DNA from: Nafulsella turpanensis ZLM-10 | Lineage (GTDB): Bacteria > Bacteroidota > Bacteroidia > Cytophagales > Cyclobacteriaceae | DNA length: 64,000 nt | Direction: 5' to 3' | Assembly: GCF_000346615.1 (NCBI RefSeq) | Contig: NZ_ANNU01000030.1 | Coordinates: 35,954 to 99,953 of the forward strand | Program-made: the position numbers and the translations under genes | Part shown: piece after piece, positions 24,326 to 33,233 of the stretch | How positions within the stretch are numbered: position 1 is the stretch's first letter | Layout of the letters: every line of letters starts with the position of its first letter | Notes under the pieces: generated by a model | The model's database searches: none | The model's input: the letters and a program-made list of their open reading frames with translations, nothing else | What the model was told of the DNA's origin: nothing

Positions 24326-25696
24326 ATGAATTTAATAACTAAAGTAAAAGAACACGAAACCCTCTTTTCCCTTTTAAAGCTCTCCGGCCCCATTGTGCTG
24401 GCCAACATTTTGCAAACAGCTTATCAGCTGATTGATACCTTCTGGCTGGGCCGTATAGGAGCTGGTGCCGTGGCGGCAGTGTCCTTAAGTTTTCCGCTTT
24501 TATTCCTGATTATTTCGCTGGGCATTGGCTTAACCCTGGCCGGTTCCATTCTTGCCTCGCAGTATAAAGGAATGGATAACCAGCGGATGATTAACTATGC
24601 CAGCGCGCAGACGTATTTTGTGATGCTGTTTATAGGCACTTTACTGGCGGCAGCAGGTTATTACTTTGCAGAGCCCCTCATGCGGCTGGTAGGGGCAGAA
24701 GGTGAAATTCTTCGTGATTCGGTCGACTACTTTAAAGTGTCTTCCATTGGTTTTATCTTTCTATTCCTGTTTTTTGTATTTCAGTCACTCATGAGGGGTA
24801 TCGGGAATGTGGTCATTCCTACTTACGTAGTGCTCTCCACCGTTTTCCTCAATCTTTTCCTGGACCCGCTCTTTATTTATGGTTGGGGTGCTTTCCCGGC
24901 CATGGGAGTGGCGGGCGCTGCCATGGCCAGTGTTATTACCCAGGGATTATCGGCCCTTGCCGGCTTTATCATTATTTATCGGGGGAAGAACGGAATTCAG
25001 CTAAGCTGGAAAGATTTTAAATTCGATTTTGAGTTCACTAAAATTCTCGTAAAACTGGGAGTGCCAGCCAGCATGGAAATGTCAACCCGTGCTTTGGGAA
25101 TGGCCGTGCTGATGGTGCTGGTGACGGGCTTCGGGGGGATGGTTATTGCTTCCTACGGTATTGGAGCACGTATTCTCAGCTTCGTCATTATTCCGGCGCT
25201 GGGGCTTTCTTCGGCCACCACCGCTTTAGTGGGGCAATATGTGGGGGCCGAAAGAATTAAAGAAGCAGCAGATGTAGGAAGGTTAAGTGCCAAGCTGGCC
25301 TTTTTCAGCTTAACGCTTATTGGAGGCTTACTTTTTTTAGTAGCAGAACCCCTTACCGCTTTTTTTGTGCCGGGCGAGGAACGGGTTATCCATAATGGCG
25401 CCATGTTTATTAAAGTGATGGCGCCCAGCTTCGGCCTGTTAGGTGTTCAACAGGTAATCAACGGGGTATTTAATGGCGCTGGTTTTACGCTTGCCTCCCT
25501 GCTTTTATCGGTCCTTTCATTGTGGATTATCCGCTTCCCGCTGGCCTTTATACTTTCGAACCAAACATCTCTATCCTTCGAGGGTATCTGGTGGGCCTTT
25601 CCGGTTTCCAACCTAATAGCCGCCATTGCCGCCATTATATGGTTCAGAACAGGTAGCTGGAAGGGCAAAAAGAGAGTAGGCTTTAATGTAAAGTAA
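24326..25696 (+). CDS. MATE family efflux transporter
   Basis: 456 residues from the ATG at 24326; the frame is open further upstream to a GTG but homologues begin near LFSLLKLSGPIVLANILQTA. Twelve hydrophobic helices in two similar halves, with the family markers QLIDTFWLGRIG in the first half and GVQQVINGVFNGAGFT in the second. MATE proteins export cationic compounds or metabolites in exchange for Na+ or H+. It follows the RND pump fragment; a second, distinct MATE gene is at 37.6 kb. Substrate unknown. Confidence 0.9.
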   Translation: MNLITKVKEHETLFSLLKLSGPIVLANILQTAYQLIDTFWLGRIGAGAVAAVSLSFPLLFLIISLGIGLTLAGSILASQYKGMDNQRMINYASAQTYFVMLFIGTLLAAAGYYFAEPLMRLVGAEGEILRDSVDYFKVSSIGFIFLFLFFVFQSLMRGIGNVVIPTYVVLSTVFLNLFLDPLFIYGWGAFPAMGVAGAAMASVITQGLSALAGFIIIYRGKNGIQLSWKDFKFDFEFTKILVKLGVPASMEMSTRALGMAVLMVLVTGFGGMVIASYGIGARILSFVIIPALGLSSATTALVGQYVGAERIKEAADVGRLSAKLAFFSLTLIGGLLFLVAEPLTAFFVPGEERVIHNGAMFIKVMAPSFGLLGVQQVINGVFNGAGFTLASLLLSVLSLWIIRFPLAFILSNQTSLSFEGIWWAFPVSNLIAAIAAIIWFRTGSWKGKKRVGFNVK

Positions 25697-25780
25697 GAGG
25701 GGAGCTAAGATATTAGACTATGGACAATGGATTTAGGAGTCTGGCGTGGAGCCAGGAGTCAGGAGTGTCCATTAAGCGCC

Positions 25781-25983
25781 TGTCATTGCAAAGCAGGGGG
25801 CGCCCAGCAGACGCAGGAAGCTGAAGCAACCCGCCTGCCGGCAGGTCTTTATCCAGCTGAAAGGGAGCACTAAAGGGAAAGCTTCGAAGGAGCTAAAATG
25901 GACGGGAGAGTTATCTTTGCGGGCAGAATACCCCAACAGAGCGTCTCCCTCACTTCGTAAATCTCCTTTCCCCGCAAGCACAG
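25781..25983. repeat. intergenic inverted-repeat element, copy 2
   Basis: Starts TGTCATTGCAAAG and ends, on the minus strand, CTGTGCTTGCGGGG. It is flanked on the left by a GAGCCAGGAGTCAGGAGTG tract (about 25755-25768) and on the right by an A/C-rich CCACTAACTACAAACAAC tract (26013-26073). The same order of left tract, core and right tract recurs at copies 3 and 4. No ORF. It fills the gap between the MATE and thioredoxin-like genes. Confidence 0.65.
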
Positions 25984-26075
25984 TTTCCATTGAAATTTGC
26001 TTGATAATCAATCCGTACAACCTACGACTAACCACCAGCCACTAACTACAAACAACTACCAGCCAACAACTAAAA

Positions 26076-26666
26076 CTACATTTTAATCATACAGCCAACG
26101 GGGCGTTTATGGGGAGCATTAACGATTCTGCCTTTTAATACCGAGTCGAGAGCCTGCTTCAGGTATTCCTGGTTTACATCTGCGGCCACCTGTGGGTTGT
26201 CATCAAGAGCACCGGAATAGGCAACAGTGAAAAGGTTTGGCTTATTGGAAAGCACAAAAACTTCGGGCGTTTTGGTGGCGCCGAACAGTGCGGCTACCTT
26301 TTGGTCGGAATCGGCCAGGTAAGGGATGTTAAGGCCCCAGCTGGCAGCTTTAGCCTTCATCGACTCCATAGAGTCTTCCCTGCTTTCGTTCGGGTCGTTG
26401 GGGTTTATCATTAAAAAGGCAACGTCCTGTCCGGCATAAGCCTTTACCAGAGCAGAAAAACGCTCTTCGTACAGCTTGGAATAGGGACAGAAGTTACTGG
26501 TAAACAGCACGACCACTGCCTTGCGGTTCTGGAAATCAGATAACGAAACCTCCTTGCCGCTGACCGCATCGGGCAGGGTAAAATTCTCTACTCTTTTGGT
26601 TTGTGCCTGCAGGCTGCCGGAGACTGCAAAGACCAAAATGAGCAGGACTACTAATATTTTTTTCAT
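26076..26666 (-). CDS. thioredoxin-family (redoxin) exported protein
   Basis: 196 residues with a signal peptide (VVLLILVFAVSGSLQAQ). Redoxin fold: VENFTLPDAVSGKEVSLSDF, VVLFTSNFCPYSKLYEERF, then IPYLADSDQKVAALFGAT and TPEVFVL with the cis-Pro. CPYS places one Cys where thioredoxins have the first of CxxC, and the second is Ser, so it is more like a peroxiredoxin or monothiol redoxin. A second Cys lies near the end (PVGCMIKM), a C-terminal motif common in this Bacteroidota group. Likely periplasmic thiol chemistry or peroxide reduction. Confidence 0.82.
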   Translation of the reverse strand: MKKILVVLLILVFAVSGSLQAQTKRVENFTLPDAVSGKEVSLSDFQNRKAVVVLFTSNFCPYSKLYEERFSALVKAYAGQDVAFLMINPNDPNESREDSMESMKAKAASWGLNIPYLADSDQKVAALFGATKTPEVFVLSNKPNLFTVAYSGALDDNPQVAADVNQEYLKQALDSVLKGRIVNAPHKRPVGCMIKM

Positions 26667-26736
26667 GGATGTTTCTGTTAGTTCAGCTTATCAGCTTAAT
26701 AATTACAGTTTAAAACTATCAAATAAAGTGCCATAA

Positions 26737-27372
26737 TCAAAGGCTAAAACAGATGAGCAGGTCGTTATGGTAGCGGTAATGTAAGGTATGTTCTTCTTTA
26801 ACAGCCCTTGTATGTATACGGCCCCGGAGCTGCCCTTGTTGCTGTAACAGAAAAGGCTCAATAAAAATTTCGTCCTGAAAAGTAAGTCCTCTCCTGCCAT
26901 AGCACTTGTACAGGGCTTCCTTGGCGGCCCAGTAAATGCATAGCTTCTGCACCTCATCTCCGGCGGCAGATAATTCTTCCGGATGCAGGATTCTTGGCCC
27001 TATCCTGAGGAGTTGCTGCCGGGGCTTTTCAATATCGATGCCAACCGGCTGGCGGGTGTGGATAATGGCTGAAGCATAGGGGTAGGAGTGGGACAGGGAA
27101 ATATGGGCAGCGGTATTGTGTAAAAAAGGCTTCCCGTGCTCGTCTTTCACTACGTCAGGATAATCAATTTTGTATTCTTTTGCCAGCTGCCGGAGGAGCA
27201 GGCGGCTGGACAACCATTCGAGCTTTTGCTTTTCTGATTTTATGACATCAAGCTCTGTGGCTGATGGCTGGTTTGCCTGCAGGGACTCCTGTAGTTCCGC
27301 AATGCCTTCTTCGATGTGCCAGAGGGCCCAGGAGGAGTGCTCATGCAGTTTTTCGTGTAGTATCTGGGGCAT
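26737..27372 (-). CDS. 4'-phosphopantetheinyl transferase (Sfp-type)
   Basis: 211 residues. The Sfp/Gsp superfamily signatures are visible: VGIDIEKPR for Mg2+ and CoA binding (about residue 107) and WAAKEALYKCYG (about residue 150). The enzyme moves the phosphopantetheine arm of CoA onto a Ser of acyl or peptidyl carrier proteins. Its length between AcpS and Sfp fits the generic family used for fatty-acid carrier protein in many Bacteroidota. It is 70 bp from the thioredoxin-like gene on the same strand. Confidence 0.88.
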   Translation of the reverse strand: MPQILHEKLHEHSSWALWHIEEGIAELQESLQANQPSATELDVIKSEKQKLEWLSSRLLLRQLAKEYKIDYPDVVKDEHGKPFLHNTAAHISLSHSYPYASAIIHTRQPVGIDIEKPRQQLLRIGPRILHPEELSAAGDEVQKLCIYWAAKEALYKCYGRRGLTFQDEIFIEPFLLQQQGQLRGRIHTRAVKEEHTLHYRYHNDLLICFSL

Positions 27373-27550
27373 TGGTGGTGGTAGCTTGAGCTTTTAGTTT
27401 GAGTCGGTAGAGGATCCAGCTGCTTTCTCAGGGGACATAAGGTTCAAAACCCAGGACGATTATTCTGCCAATATCTTCACAAAAGAGCGTTTTAGTCCTT
27501 ATTTTTACAAAAGTAACAGAAAAAGTAGTCCTCACCTAAGAAAGTGCTGA

Positions 27551-28471
27551 ATGTCCCGACTAAATGTAAAGAAAAGGTATACCATTAGCGGTCATAAAGA
27601 CAGCATTTATGCTTTAGCCCATGGTCCGGAGCAGGGCTCTTTTTTTTCGGCAGGGGCCGATGGAATGGTGGCGCAGTGGCAGGTAGAGCAGCCGGAAGAA
27701 GGGCGCCTGGTGGCGAAGTCCCCTTCATCGGTCTATGCCCTCAAATACCTGCCGGAGAGAGGCCTCCTGGTGCTGGGGCAGAACTTTGATGGTATTCACC
27801 TGGTCGATATGAAGACGCGCAAAGCAGCCGGCTCTCTGCAGTTAACGCCGGCGGCTATTTTTGCTATTGAAGAGTACAATGGCAGACTTTTTATTGGCAG
27901 CGGAGATGGCACCCTGAGTGTGGTGGAGCTGGATGGGCTGCAGCTGCTTTACCAGCAGAAAGTTTCTGACAAAAGTATTCGAACCATTCAGGTTCACCCG
28001 CAAAAGGAGGAATTTTCCGTAGGATGCAGCGATAATACCATTAAAATTTTTACCTTAAACTTTGTTGTGCCCAAACAGGTAATAGAAGCGCACAGGAATT
28101 CTGTTTTTACCCTGGCTTACTCTCCGGATTACCGCTACCTGCTGAGCGGCAGTAGGGATGCGCATTTGAACATCTGGAACAGCGCCGGCGAATACCAAAA
28201 GGAAAACAGCATCGTTGCCCATATGTATGCCATCAATCATGTGGCGTATAGCCCGGAAGGTGGTTACTTTGCTACCTGTAGTATGGATAAATCAGTAAAA
28301 CTGTGGGATGCCGAAGCCTTCCGGCTGCTAAAAGTAATCGACAAAGGCCGACATGCCGGGCATGGGACTTCTGTTAACCGCCTGCTGTGGCTATCGGAAA
28401 ATGTGCTGCTATCAGCCAGCGACGACCGGACTATTTCCGTATGGGATATCGAGTGGGAGGAGAGAGCATAG
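27551..28471 (+). CDS. WD40 repeat protein
   Basis: 306 residues, no signal peptide, so cytoplasmic. Seven WD-type blades can be traced, the clearest ending in LNIWNSAG, VKLWDAEA and ISVWDIEWEE, with GH dipeptides such as YTISGHKDSIYALAHG at repeat starts. It would form one beta-propeller, a protein-binding platform. No enzymatic domain is attached. The neighbours (PPTase, DivIVA-domain gene) give no clear partner. Confidence 0.87.
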   Translation: MSRLNVKKRYTISGHKDSIYALAHGPEQGSFFSAGADGMVAQWQVEQPEEGRLVAKSPSSVYALKYLPERGLLVLGQNFDGIHLVDMKTRKAAGSLQLTPAAIFAIEEYNGRLFIGSGDGTLSVVELDGLQLLYQQKVSDKSIRTIQVHPQKEEFSVGCSDNTIKIFTLNFVVPKQVIEAHRNSVFTLAYSPDYRYLLSGSRDAHLNIWNSAGEYQKENSIVAHMYAINHVAYSPEGGYFATCSMDKSVKLWDAEAFRLLKVIDKGRHAGHGTSVNRLLWLSENVLLSASDDRTISVWDIEWEERA

Positions 28472-28539
28472 ATTTGAGGGGATGTTAGACGATGGTTAAC
28501 AGAGCCAGGAGCAAAGAGTCGGAAAAGCCGATAAACAAC

Positions 28540-28687
28540 TGTCAATGCGAACGAAGCGCGGCATTCTTTACCAGGCTGAAAGGAAAGGGATTCTAAATAG
28601 GTATAAGGGTAATCAGGAGTTTGCGGGAGACTGGCTTGCCGTCAGCTTACCTCGTCTTTCCGCTTAGCCCCACTTCCTGCAATGACA
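28540..28687. repeat. intergenic inverted-repeat element, copy 3
   Basis: Starts TGTCAATGCGAACG and ends, on the minus strand, TGTCATTGCAGGAAG. Left arm GAGCCAGGAGCAAAGAGTC (28502-28520), right arm ACAAACAACAAGCAACG-type A/C tract (28745-28778) running up to the DivIVA-domain ATG. Same composite layout as copy 2. Confidence 0.65.
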
Positions 28688-28779
28688 AAGGCATGGGAGC
28701 TTTGCCTGCTGAATAGGATAATGAGCGAGAAGGCACCTGCCACTAAAAACAAACAACAAGCAACGAACAACCAATTATA

Positions 28780-29463
28780 ATGAAAGTAACACCTTTAGAA
28801 ATACGCCAGAAAACCTTTGAGAAAGAGTTCAGAGGCTTCGACAGGGAAGAGGTAAATGCCTTTTTGCTTTCCCTCTCCCAGGAGTGGGAACGTGTGGTCG
28901 AAGATCAGAAAGAGTTGAGATACAAGCTGGAAGTATCGGAGAAAGAAGTAGAAAAGCTGCGGGAGGTGGAAAATTCTCTTTTCAAAACCCTAAAAACCGC
29001 AGAAGCTACCGGCAATAACATGGTGGAGCAGGCCAACAAACAGGCCGAGCTAAAGGTGCGGGAAGCAGAGCTGAAGGCAGAAACTATTCTGAATAATGCC
29101 CGTTCGCGTGCCAAGGAGATTATTGACAGCGCCGAAGAAAAGGCCGACAACATTATTGGAGGAATGGAAGAGCGGGTACGCCAGCTGGAGCAAAATTACC
29201 GGATGCTCGAAAGCTACCGCGAAAACCTGTTGAACGACCTGGTGGTTACGGCCAACAGCACACTGGAAAGAGTGGAGCAGGCCGAAAAGAAAATTAGGAA
29301 GCACGATATTGAGGGCCTGGTACACCGGGCCGATAAGGCAGCCAAGGAGCTAAAAGCAGAGCGTAACCGCCAGCCGCTGGAAACCGAGCCTCCTGCCAAA
29401 CAAAAACCGGCGCCGGAGGAGAATAACAGCAATTCTGAAAAGTCATTTTTCGACGACATTTAA
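28780..29463 (+). CDS. DivIVA-domain coiled-coil protein
   Basis: 227 residues. The N-terminal DivIVA membrane-binding segment (MKVTPLEIRQKTFEKEFRGF, DREEVNAFLLSLS) is followed by a long Glu/Lys/Ala-rich coiled coil (about 35-190) and a disordered Pro-rich tail. DivIVA-type proteins recognise curved membranes or poles and scaffold cell-division or envelope proteins; the Bacteroidota members are little studied. Followed after 6 bp by folB, so probably co-transcribed. Confidence 0.85.
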   Translation: MKVTPLEIRQKTFEKEFRGFDREEVNAFLLSLSQEWERVVEDQKELRYKLEVSEKEVEKLREVENSLFKTLKTAEATGNNMVEQANKQAELKVREAELKAETILNNARSRAKEIIDSAEEKADNIIGGMEERVRQLEQNYRMLESYRENLLNDLVVTANSTLERVEQAEKKIRKHDIEGLVHRADKAAKELKAERNRQPLETEPPAKQKPAPEENNSNSEKSFFDDI

Positions 29464-29469
29464 GCAGTT

Positions 29470-29856
29470 ATGGGTAAGATTTCCCTGGAAGGAATGGAGT
29501 TTTTTGCCTATCATGGATTTTACGATGAAGAGCAGAAAATTGGCAATAAGTACGCGGTAGATGTAGAGGTTGAAACAGACCTGAGCAGGGCTGGCAAAAA
29601 AGATGCACTGGCAGAAACCGTCAATTACGAAGAGCTTTATAAGCTGATTGCGAAAGTAATGGGCAAACCAGCCCGCTTACTGGAGGCTATCAGTTATAAG
29701 ATTATAGAAGATATCTTTGCCGCCTTTGCGGCGGCGCATGTGGTAGAGGTAAGCATTTCGAAGTTTAACCCTCCTATTGGTGGCGTGTGCCACAGGGCCA
29801 GGGTAAGTATTAAAAAGTCGAGGCAGGAATACGAAGCACTGGAAGCTGAGCGATAG
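29470..29856 (+). CDS. folB: dihydroneopterin aldolase
   Basis: 128 residues. Family hallmarks are GMEFFAYHGFYDEEQKIG near the start, the ETVNYEELYKLI central motif, LLEAISYKI, and EVSISKFNPPIGGVCHRA at the end. The enzyme cleaves 7,8-dihydroneopterin to 6-hydroxymethyl-dihydropterin and glycolaldehyde in folate synthesis. No other folate gene is adjacent. The start is 6 bp after the DivIVA-domain gene. Confidence 0.92.
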   Translation: MGKISLEGMEFFAYHGFYDEEQKIGNKYAVDVEVETDLSRAGKKDALAETVNYEELYKLIAKVMGKPARLLEAISYKIIEDIFAAFAAAHVVEVSISKFNPPIGGVCHRARVSIKKSRQEYEALEAER

Positions 29857-29871
29857 GCATAGAAGCGCAAC

Positions 29872-29916
29872 AGAAGAGAAGGGGCTCTAGTTTGCCTGCT
29901 TCTCTTCTTCTTTTTT
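29872..29916 (+). terminator. candidate terminator after folB
   Basis: AGAAGAGAAG (29872-29881) pairs perfectly with CTTCTCTTCT (29899-29908), followed by a T-rich run. It overlaps the last codons of the convergent Fe-S gene, which encode its Glu/Lys-rich tail. Confidence 0.5.
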
Positions 29917-30207
29917 CAGCGGATTAATAAACATAAAGCCGCGGGCATCGGCCCCTTCGTAAAAATCGACCTGCATGCCCAGCAGGTACATGGTATGCCT
30001 TTTCTCAACAAAAACAGGAATGCCCTCTATCTCGTAGGTAAGGTCATTATCCTTGGGTTTGTCGAAGCCAAGCACGAAAGACATGCCGCCACAGCCGCCA
30101 CCCTTCATTCCTATTCTGAGCCCATATCCTTCCGGAATATTTTTACTGGCCATAATGGCCTTCACTTCTTTCGCCGCTTTTTCTGAAAGTGTTACAGGTT
30201 CTAACAT
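29887..30207 (-). CDS. A-type iron-sulfur carrier-like (IscA/HesB fold) lacking the C-terminal cysteines
   Basis: 106 residues. The IscA/HesB fold is clear: ITLSEKAAKEVKAIM-like start, LRIGMKGGGCGGMSFVLGF, and GADARGFMFINP. A-type carriers bind a cluster with one Cys in this central motif and two in a C-terminal CGCG motif. Here the first Cys is present, but after FINP the protein ends in PLKKEEEKQAN with no cysteine. It therefore cannot hold a cluster in the canonical way and may be a variant scaffold or regulatory member (inference). No suf or isc genes are near. Confidence 0.85.
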   Translation of the reverse strand: MLEPVTLSEKAAKEVKAIMASKNIPEGYGLRIGMKGGGCGGMSFVLGFDKPKDNDLTYEIEGIPVFVEKRHTMYLLGMQVDFYEGADARGFMFINPLKKEEEKQAN

Positions 30208-30443
30208 AAGTTTAGATTAAAACGGTTCGTGTTAAGTTTTGCAGTATAGTATAAAAAGAGGTGGGTCGGGGATAAGCTCTATGAAGCATGAACATCTCCT
30301 GATAACTAATTTACCACCGGCATCTCTGCCTCTCAAATTCAAATCTTTTTATGCTAATAATGGATTTTCAGTAAATTTAATTCAAATTTATACGCTTCAG
30401 AAGGTTTGTAATAAAGATAGTAGATTTTAGATAAGGAAATTGA

Positions 30444-30965
30444 ATGGAAGTTTTGCTCGAATTATTGAAGATTCTCGTACCCGCTGCCCTGGTGCTGTAT
30501 GCCATGTACCTGACTGTTAAGTCTTTTCTTGATAAGGAGCTGCAAAAACAGGTAGTAGGCATGCGCGATAAAAACACCGAAATAGTATTGCCTGTTCGTT
30601 TGCAGGCCTATGAAAGAATGGTGCTCTTTCTGGAGCGGATTACACCCAATAATTTGCTGCGGCGACTCAGCCGGGCGGAGCTTACGGCCAAAGAACTTCA
30701 GCATGTGCTGGTGCATGAAATAAGGGAAGAATATTCGCACAACCTGGCACAGCAGGTGTATATGAGTGATGAGTGCTGGCGTACCATCCGCCAGAGCATG
30801 GAAGAAACCATTGCACTCATTAACCAGTCGGCCGAAGGATTGCCGGCCGAGGCCAAAAGCATTGAACTGCACCGGAGAATACTGCAGAACTCGGTCGATG
30901 AAAATATTGACCCGACCGGGCCGGCTCTAAAGAGGGTAAAGGACGAAATCAGGCAAATTTTTTAG
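30444..30965 (+). CDS. conserved membrane-anchored hypothetical protein
   Basis: 173 residues. One N-terminal membrane helix (LLELLKILVPAALVLYAMYL) leads to a cytoplasmic alpha-helical region with VLPVRLQAYERMVLFLERI, HVLVHEIREEYSHNLAQQVY and MEETIALINQSAEGLP. The arrangement matches an uncharacterised family widespread in Cytophagales, but I recognise no enzymatic motif. Function unknown. A DUF1232 membrane protein follows 81 bp downstream on the same strand. Confidence 0.75.
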   Translation: MEVLLELLKILVPAALVLYAMYLTVKSFLDKELQKQVVGMRDKNTEIVLPVRLQAYERMVLFLERITPNNLLRRLSRAELTAKELQHVLVHEIREEYSHNLAQQVYMSDECWRTIRQSMEETIALINQSAEGLPAEAKSIELHRRILQNSVDENIDPTGPALKRVKDEIRQIF

Positions 30966-31046
30966 AGAGCTGAAGGCTTTTTCTGCCAAGTGCAAACTAT
31001 ATAGCAGGGAGCAGGTTAAACCCTATAGAAATATTAAAAATGTATC

Positions 31047-31475
31047 ATGAGGAGAAAAAAAGACCATTTACTGGACAGAACCAGAAGAAAGATGGAGGAA
31101 TCGGCCGGAGAGGCAGAGGACTATGCACGCAACCCGGGTAAAATATGGCGCCTGATAAACAGGGCCAAGGAAAAACTGATGGAGATGGAAGACCATCGCA
31201 GTACCTTTAAAAATATTGTGCGGCATGTGGGGGTATTTATCCAGATGCTCCGGGATTACTCGAGAGGCTACTATCCGCACCTTCCCTGGAAATCTCTCAC
31301 GGCTATTATTGGTGCCCTTCTGTACTTTCTTAATCCTTTCGATATTATCCCCGACTTTATTCCGGGTATTGGCCTTCTCGATGACCTTACCCTCCTTACC
31401 TGGGTATACAGAAGTGTGGAGGGCGATGTGGAAAATTACCTGGCCTGGGAACAGGGTGTGGACGAAATCGACTAG
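31047..31475 (+). CDS. YkvA/DUF1232 family membrane protein
   Basis: 142 residues. A basic N-terminus is followed by the DUF1232 core: LLYFLNPFDIIPDFIPGIGL and LDDLTLLTWVYRSV, one or two short membrane helices with the conserved Asn-Pro-Phe-Asp-Ile-Ile-Pro-Asp run. The family is common in bacteria, including YkvA of Bacillus, and has no established biochemical role. Confidence 0.87.
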   Translation: MRRKKDHLLDRTRRKMEESAGEAEDYARNPGKIWRLINRAKEKLMEMEDHRSTFKNIVRHVGVFIQMLRDYSRGYYPHLPWKSLTAIIGALLYFLNPFDIIPDFIPGIGLLDDLTLLTWVYRSVEGDVENYLAWEQGVDEID

Positions 31476-31521
31476 TACGCCTTATTTTTAGTGCTCGAAA
31501 GTCAGCTCATTTTTTAGAAAT

Positions 31522-32211
31522 ATGGAAAACAAAAAAGCCCTTATTGCCGGTGCCACTGGCCTGGTGGGGCAGCAACTTTTATCGCTCCTGCTGAGTAGCA
31601 GCGAGTATGAAAAAGTGTATGTCCTCACCCGCCGAACGCTTTCATTGGATAGTCCAAAGGTTGAAGAGATTCTTCTCGATTTTGATGAGCTGGATGAAAG
31701 CTATTATCTGCCGGAGGTCGATGATGTGTTCTGTTGCCTGGGGACTACCATGAAAAAAGCCGGCTCGAAAGCCGCCTTTCGAAAAGTAGATTACCAGTAT
31801 CCTTTGCAATTAGCGAAAAAAACAGCCTCTAAAGGCGCCAGACAATTTCTGCTGGTAACAGCAATGGGGGCAAATCGCAAATCCTTCTTTTTCTATAATA
31901 AAGTAAAAGGAGAGGTAGAAGAAGATATCAGTAAAGTATCCGAGCTGCATAGCATTTCTTTTTTCCGCCCTTCCCTGCTGTTAGGCGAAAGGCAGGAGAA
32001 CCGTACCGGCGAAGGTATTGCCGCTAAGCTGATGGTATTTCTCCAGCCCCTCATGAAGGGTTTCCTGCGAAAGTACCGCCCCATTTACGCCCGTACCGTT
32101 GCCAATGGCATGCTCAGTATTGCCCGCCAGGAGCCGAGAGGGGTAAATGTTTACGAATCAGAAGAGATAAAAAATCTTTCGGGCGAGATTACCGTTTCGC
32201 AAAAGATGTAG
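31522..32211 (+). CDS. NAD(P)-binding oxidoreductase-like protein (TIP30/HTATIP2 type)
   Basis: 229 residues, an atypical extended SDR. The nucleotide site is GATGLVGQQLL at residues about 10-20, followed by VYVLTRR and DVFCCLGTTMKKAGS; the Tyr/Lys pair is FFYNKVKGEVEE. This matches the HTATIP2/TIP30-like group, which binds NADPH but whose substrates are undefined in bacteria. It is 18 bp upstream of dtd and probably co-transcribed. Confidence 0.82.
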   Translation: MENKKALIAGATGLVGQQLLSLLLSSSEYEKVYVLTRRTLSLDSPKVEEILLDFDELDESYYLPEVDDVFCCLGTTMKKAGSKAAFRKVDYQYPLQLAKKTASKGARQFLLVTAMGANRKSFFFYNKVKGEVEEDISKVSELHSISFFRPSLLLGERQENRTGEGIAAKLMVFLQPLMKGFLRKYRPIYARTVANGMLSIARQEPRGVNVYESEEIKNLSGEITVSQKM

Positions 32212-32229
32212 AATGCGTAGTTTAGCAGC

Positions 32230-32682
32230 ATGATAGCAGTTATTCAACGCGTAAGCGAATCATCTGTACGGATTAACGGAACAGCCAGAGGAGAAATAGG
32301 GCCGGGCCTTATGGTGTTATTAGGAATTGAGGAGGCCGATGGTTCCGGGGATATTAGCTGGCTAAGCAAAAAGATGGTAAACCTCCGTATTTTCGAAGAT
32401 GAGAAGGGTGTTATGAACAGGAGCCTGCTCGATAGCGGAGGCGATATATTGCTCATCAGCCAGTTTACCCTGCACGCCAGCACCAAAAAAGGCAACCGCC
32501 CCAGCTATATTAAAGCTGCCAGGCCCGACATTGCCATCCCTCTCTACGAACAGTTTATCCAGCAGCTGGAAGCTGATTTAGGTAAGCCTGTACAAACAGG
32601 TGAGTTTGGGGCTGACATGAAGGTTAGCCTTATCAATGATGGCCCTGTAACAATTATTATTGATACCAAAGACCGAAAATAG
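32230..32682 (+). CDS. dtd: D-aminoacyl-tRNA deacylase
   Basis: 150 residues of the standard length. Motifs: MIAVIQRVSESSVRINGT start, LLISQFTLHA with the SQFTL motif, NRPSYIKAARP, and the C-terminal NDGPVTIIIDT with the Gly-Pro motif (normally GPVT). The enzyme removes D-amino acids (and Gly from tRNA-Ala) mischarged on tRNA, a chirality proofreading step. It follows the SDR-like gene closely. Confidence 0.95.
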   Translation: MIAVIQRVSESSVRINGTARGEIGPGLMVLLGIEEADGSGDISWLSKKMVNLRIFEDEKGVMNRSLLDSGGDILLISQFTLHASTKKGNRPSYIKAARPDIAIPLYEQFIQQLEADLGKPVQTGEFGADMKVSLINDGPVTIIIDTKDRK

Positions 32683-32772
32683 CCTGGTACGTAGGAATAA
32701 ATAGGCTGTAGGGAAAGAGAGGGCATTATTTTTGCTTGAGTAAATTTATTTCAAGTAAAACATCTTTCCCCT

Positions 32773-33111
32773 ATGAAAAAGCTTTCGCCAGCTCTTAGCC
32801 TCTTCTTGTTATTTTTAACCTCCTGTGCCGGTTATATCAATACGCTGCCCACGGCAGGTACGCGGCCGGAAGGTACGCTGGAAACCGTACTAAGGCTGCC
32901 TGCAGGCCTTCAGGTGGTATCTGTCGATTATGATGCGGAGCTCTATTTGCCAACTTCAAATGGAAGTACATCCTTCGAAGGAGAAATCGGCCGGGCTTTC
33001 ATTAACGTTTTTGCGGTGGACAGAGAAACCGGCACTCAGTACCTCCTGATTTATGAGAACCTGGAGCAAAACTCCCGCCCCCTGCAGGTTATCCGTTTTG
33101 AGGAGGAGTAA
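32773..33111 (+). CDS. small lipoprotein of unknown function
   Basis: 112 residues. A signal peptide with a lipobox (LFLLFLTSCAG, Cys near residue 19) marks a lipid-anchored envelope protein. The mature part is short and beta-rich (LQVVSVDYDAELYLP, FINVFAVDRETGTQYLLIY). No family recognised. A TATTTTTG promoter-like box lies about 40 bp upstream (32727-32734), without a good -33 element. Confidence 0.7.
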   Translation: MKKLSPALSLFLLFLTSCAGYINTLPTAGTRPEGTLETVLRLPAGLQVVSVDYDAELYLPTSNGSTSFEGEIGRAFINVFAVDRETGTQYLLIYENLEQNSRPLQVIRFEEE

Positions 33112-33233
33112 GGGTAATCTTTGGCAGACTCCAGGCCCTGCGGGCTTTTTCTCCTGTTTATAACATGGGAAAAAGTGCACCGGTGCAATCCATTATGCCC
33201 GAACAACCAACAACGACCAACCAATAACTAAGC

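Noticed and set aside
30239..30430. 63-residue ORF before the membrane-anchored hypothetical gene
   Set aside because: AT-rich intergenic sequence, no start signal, no conserved pattern.
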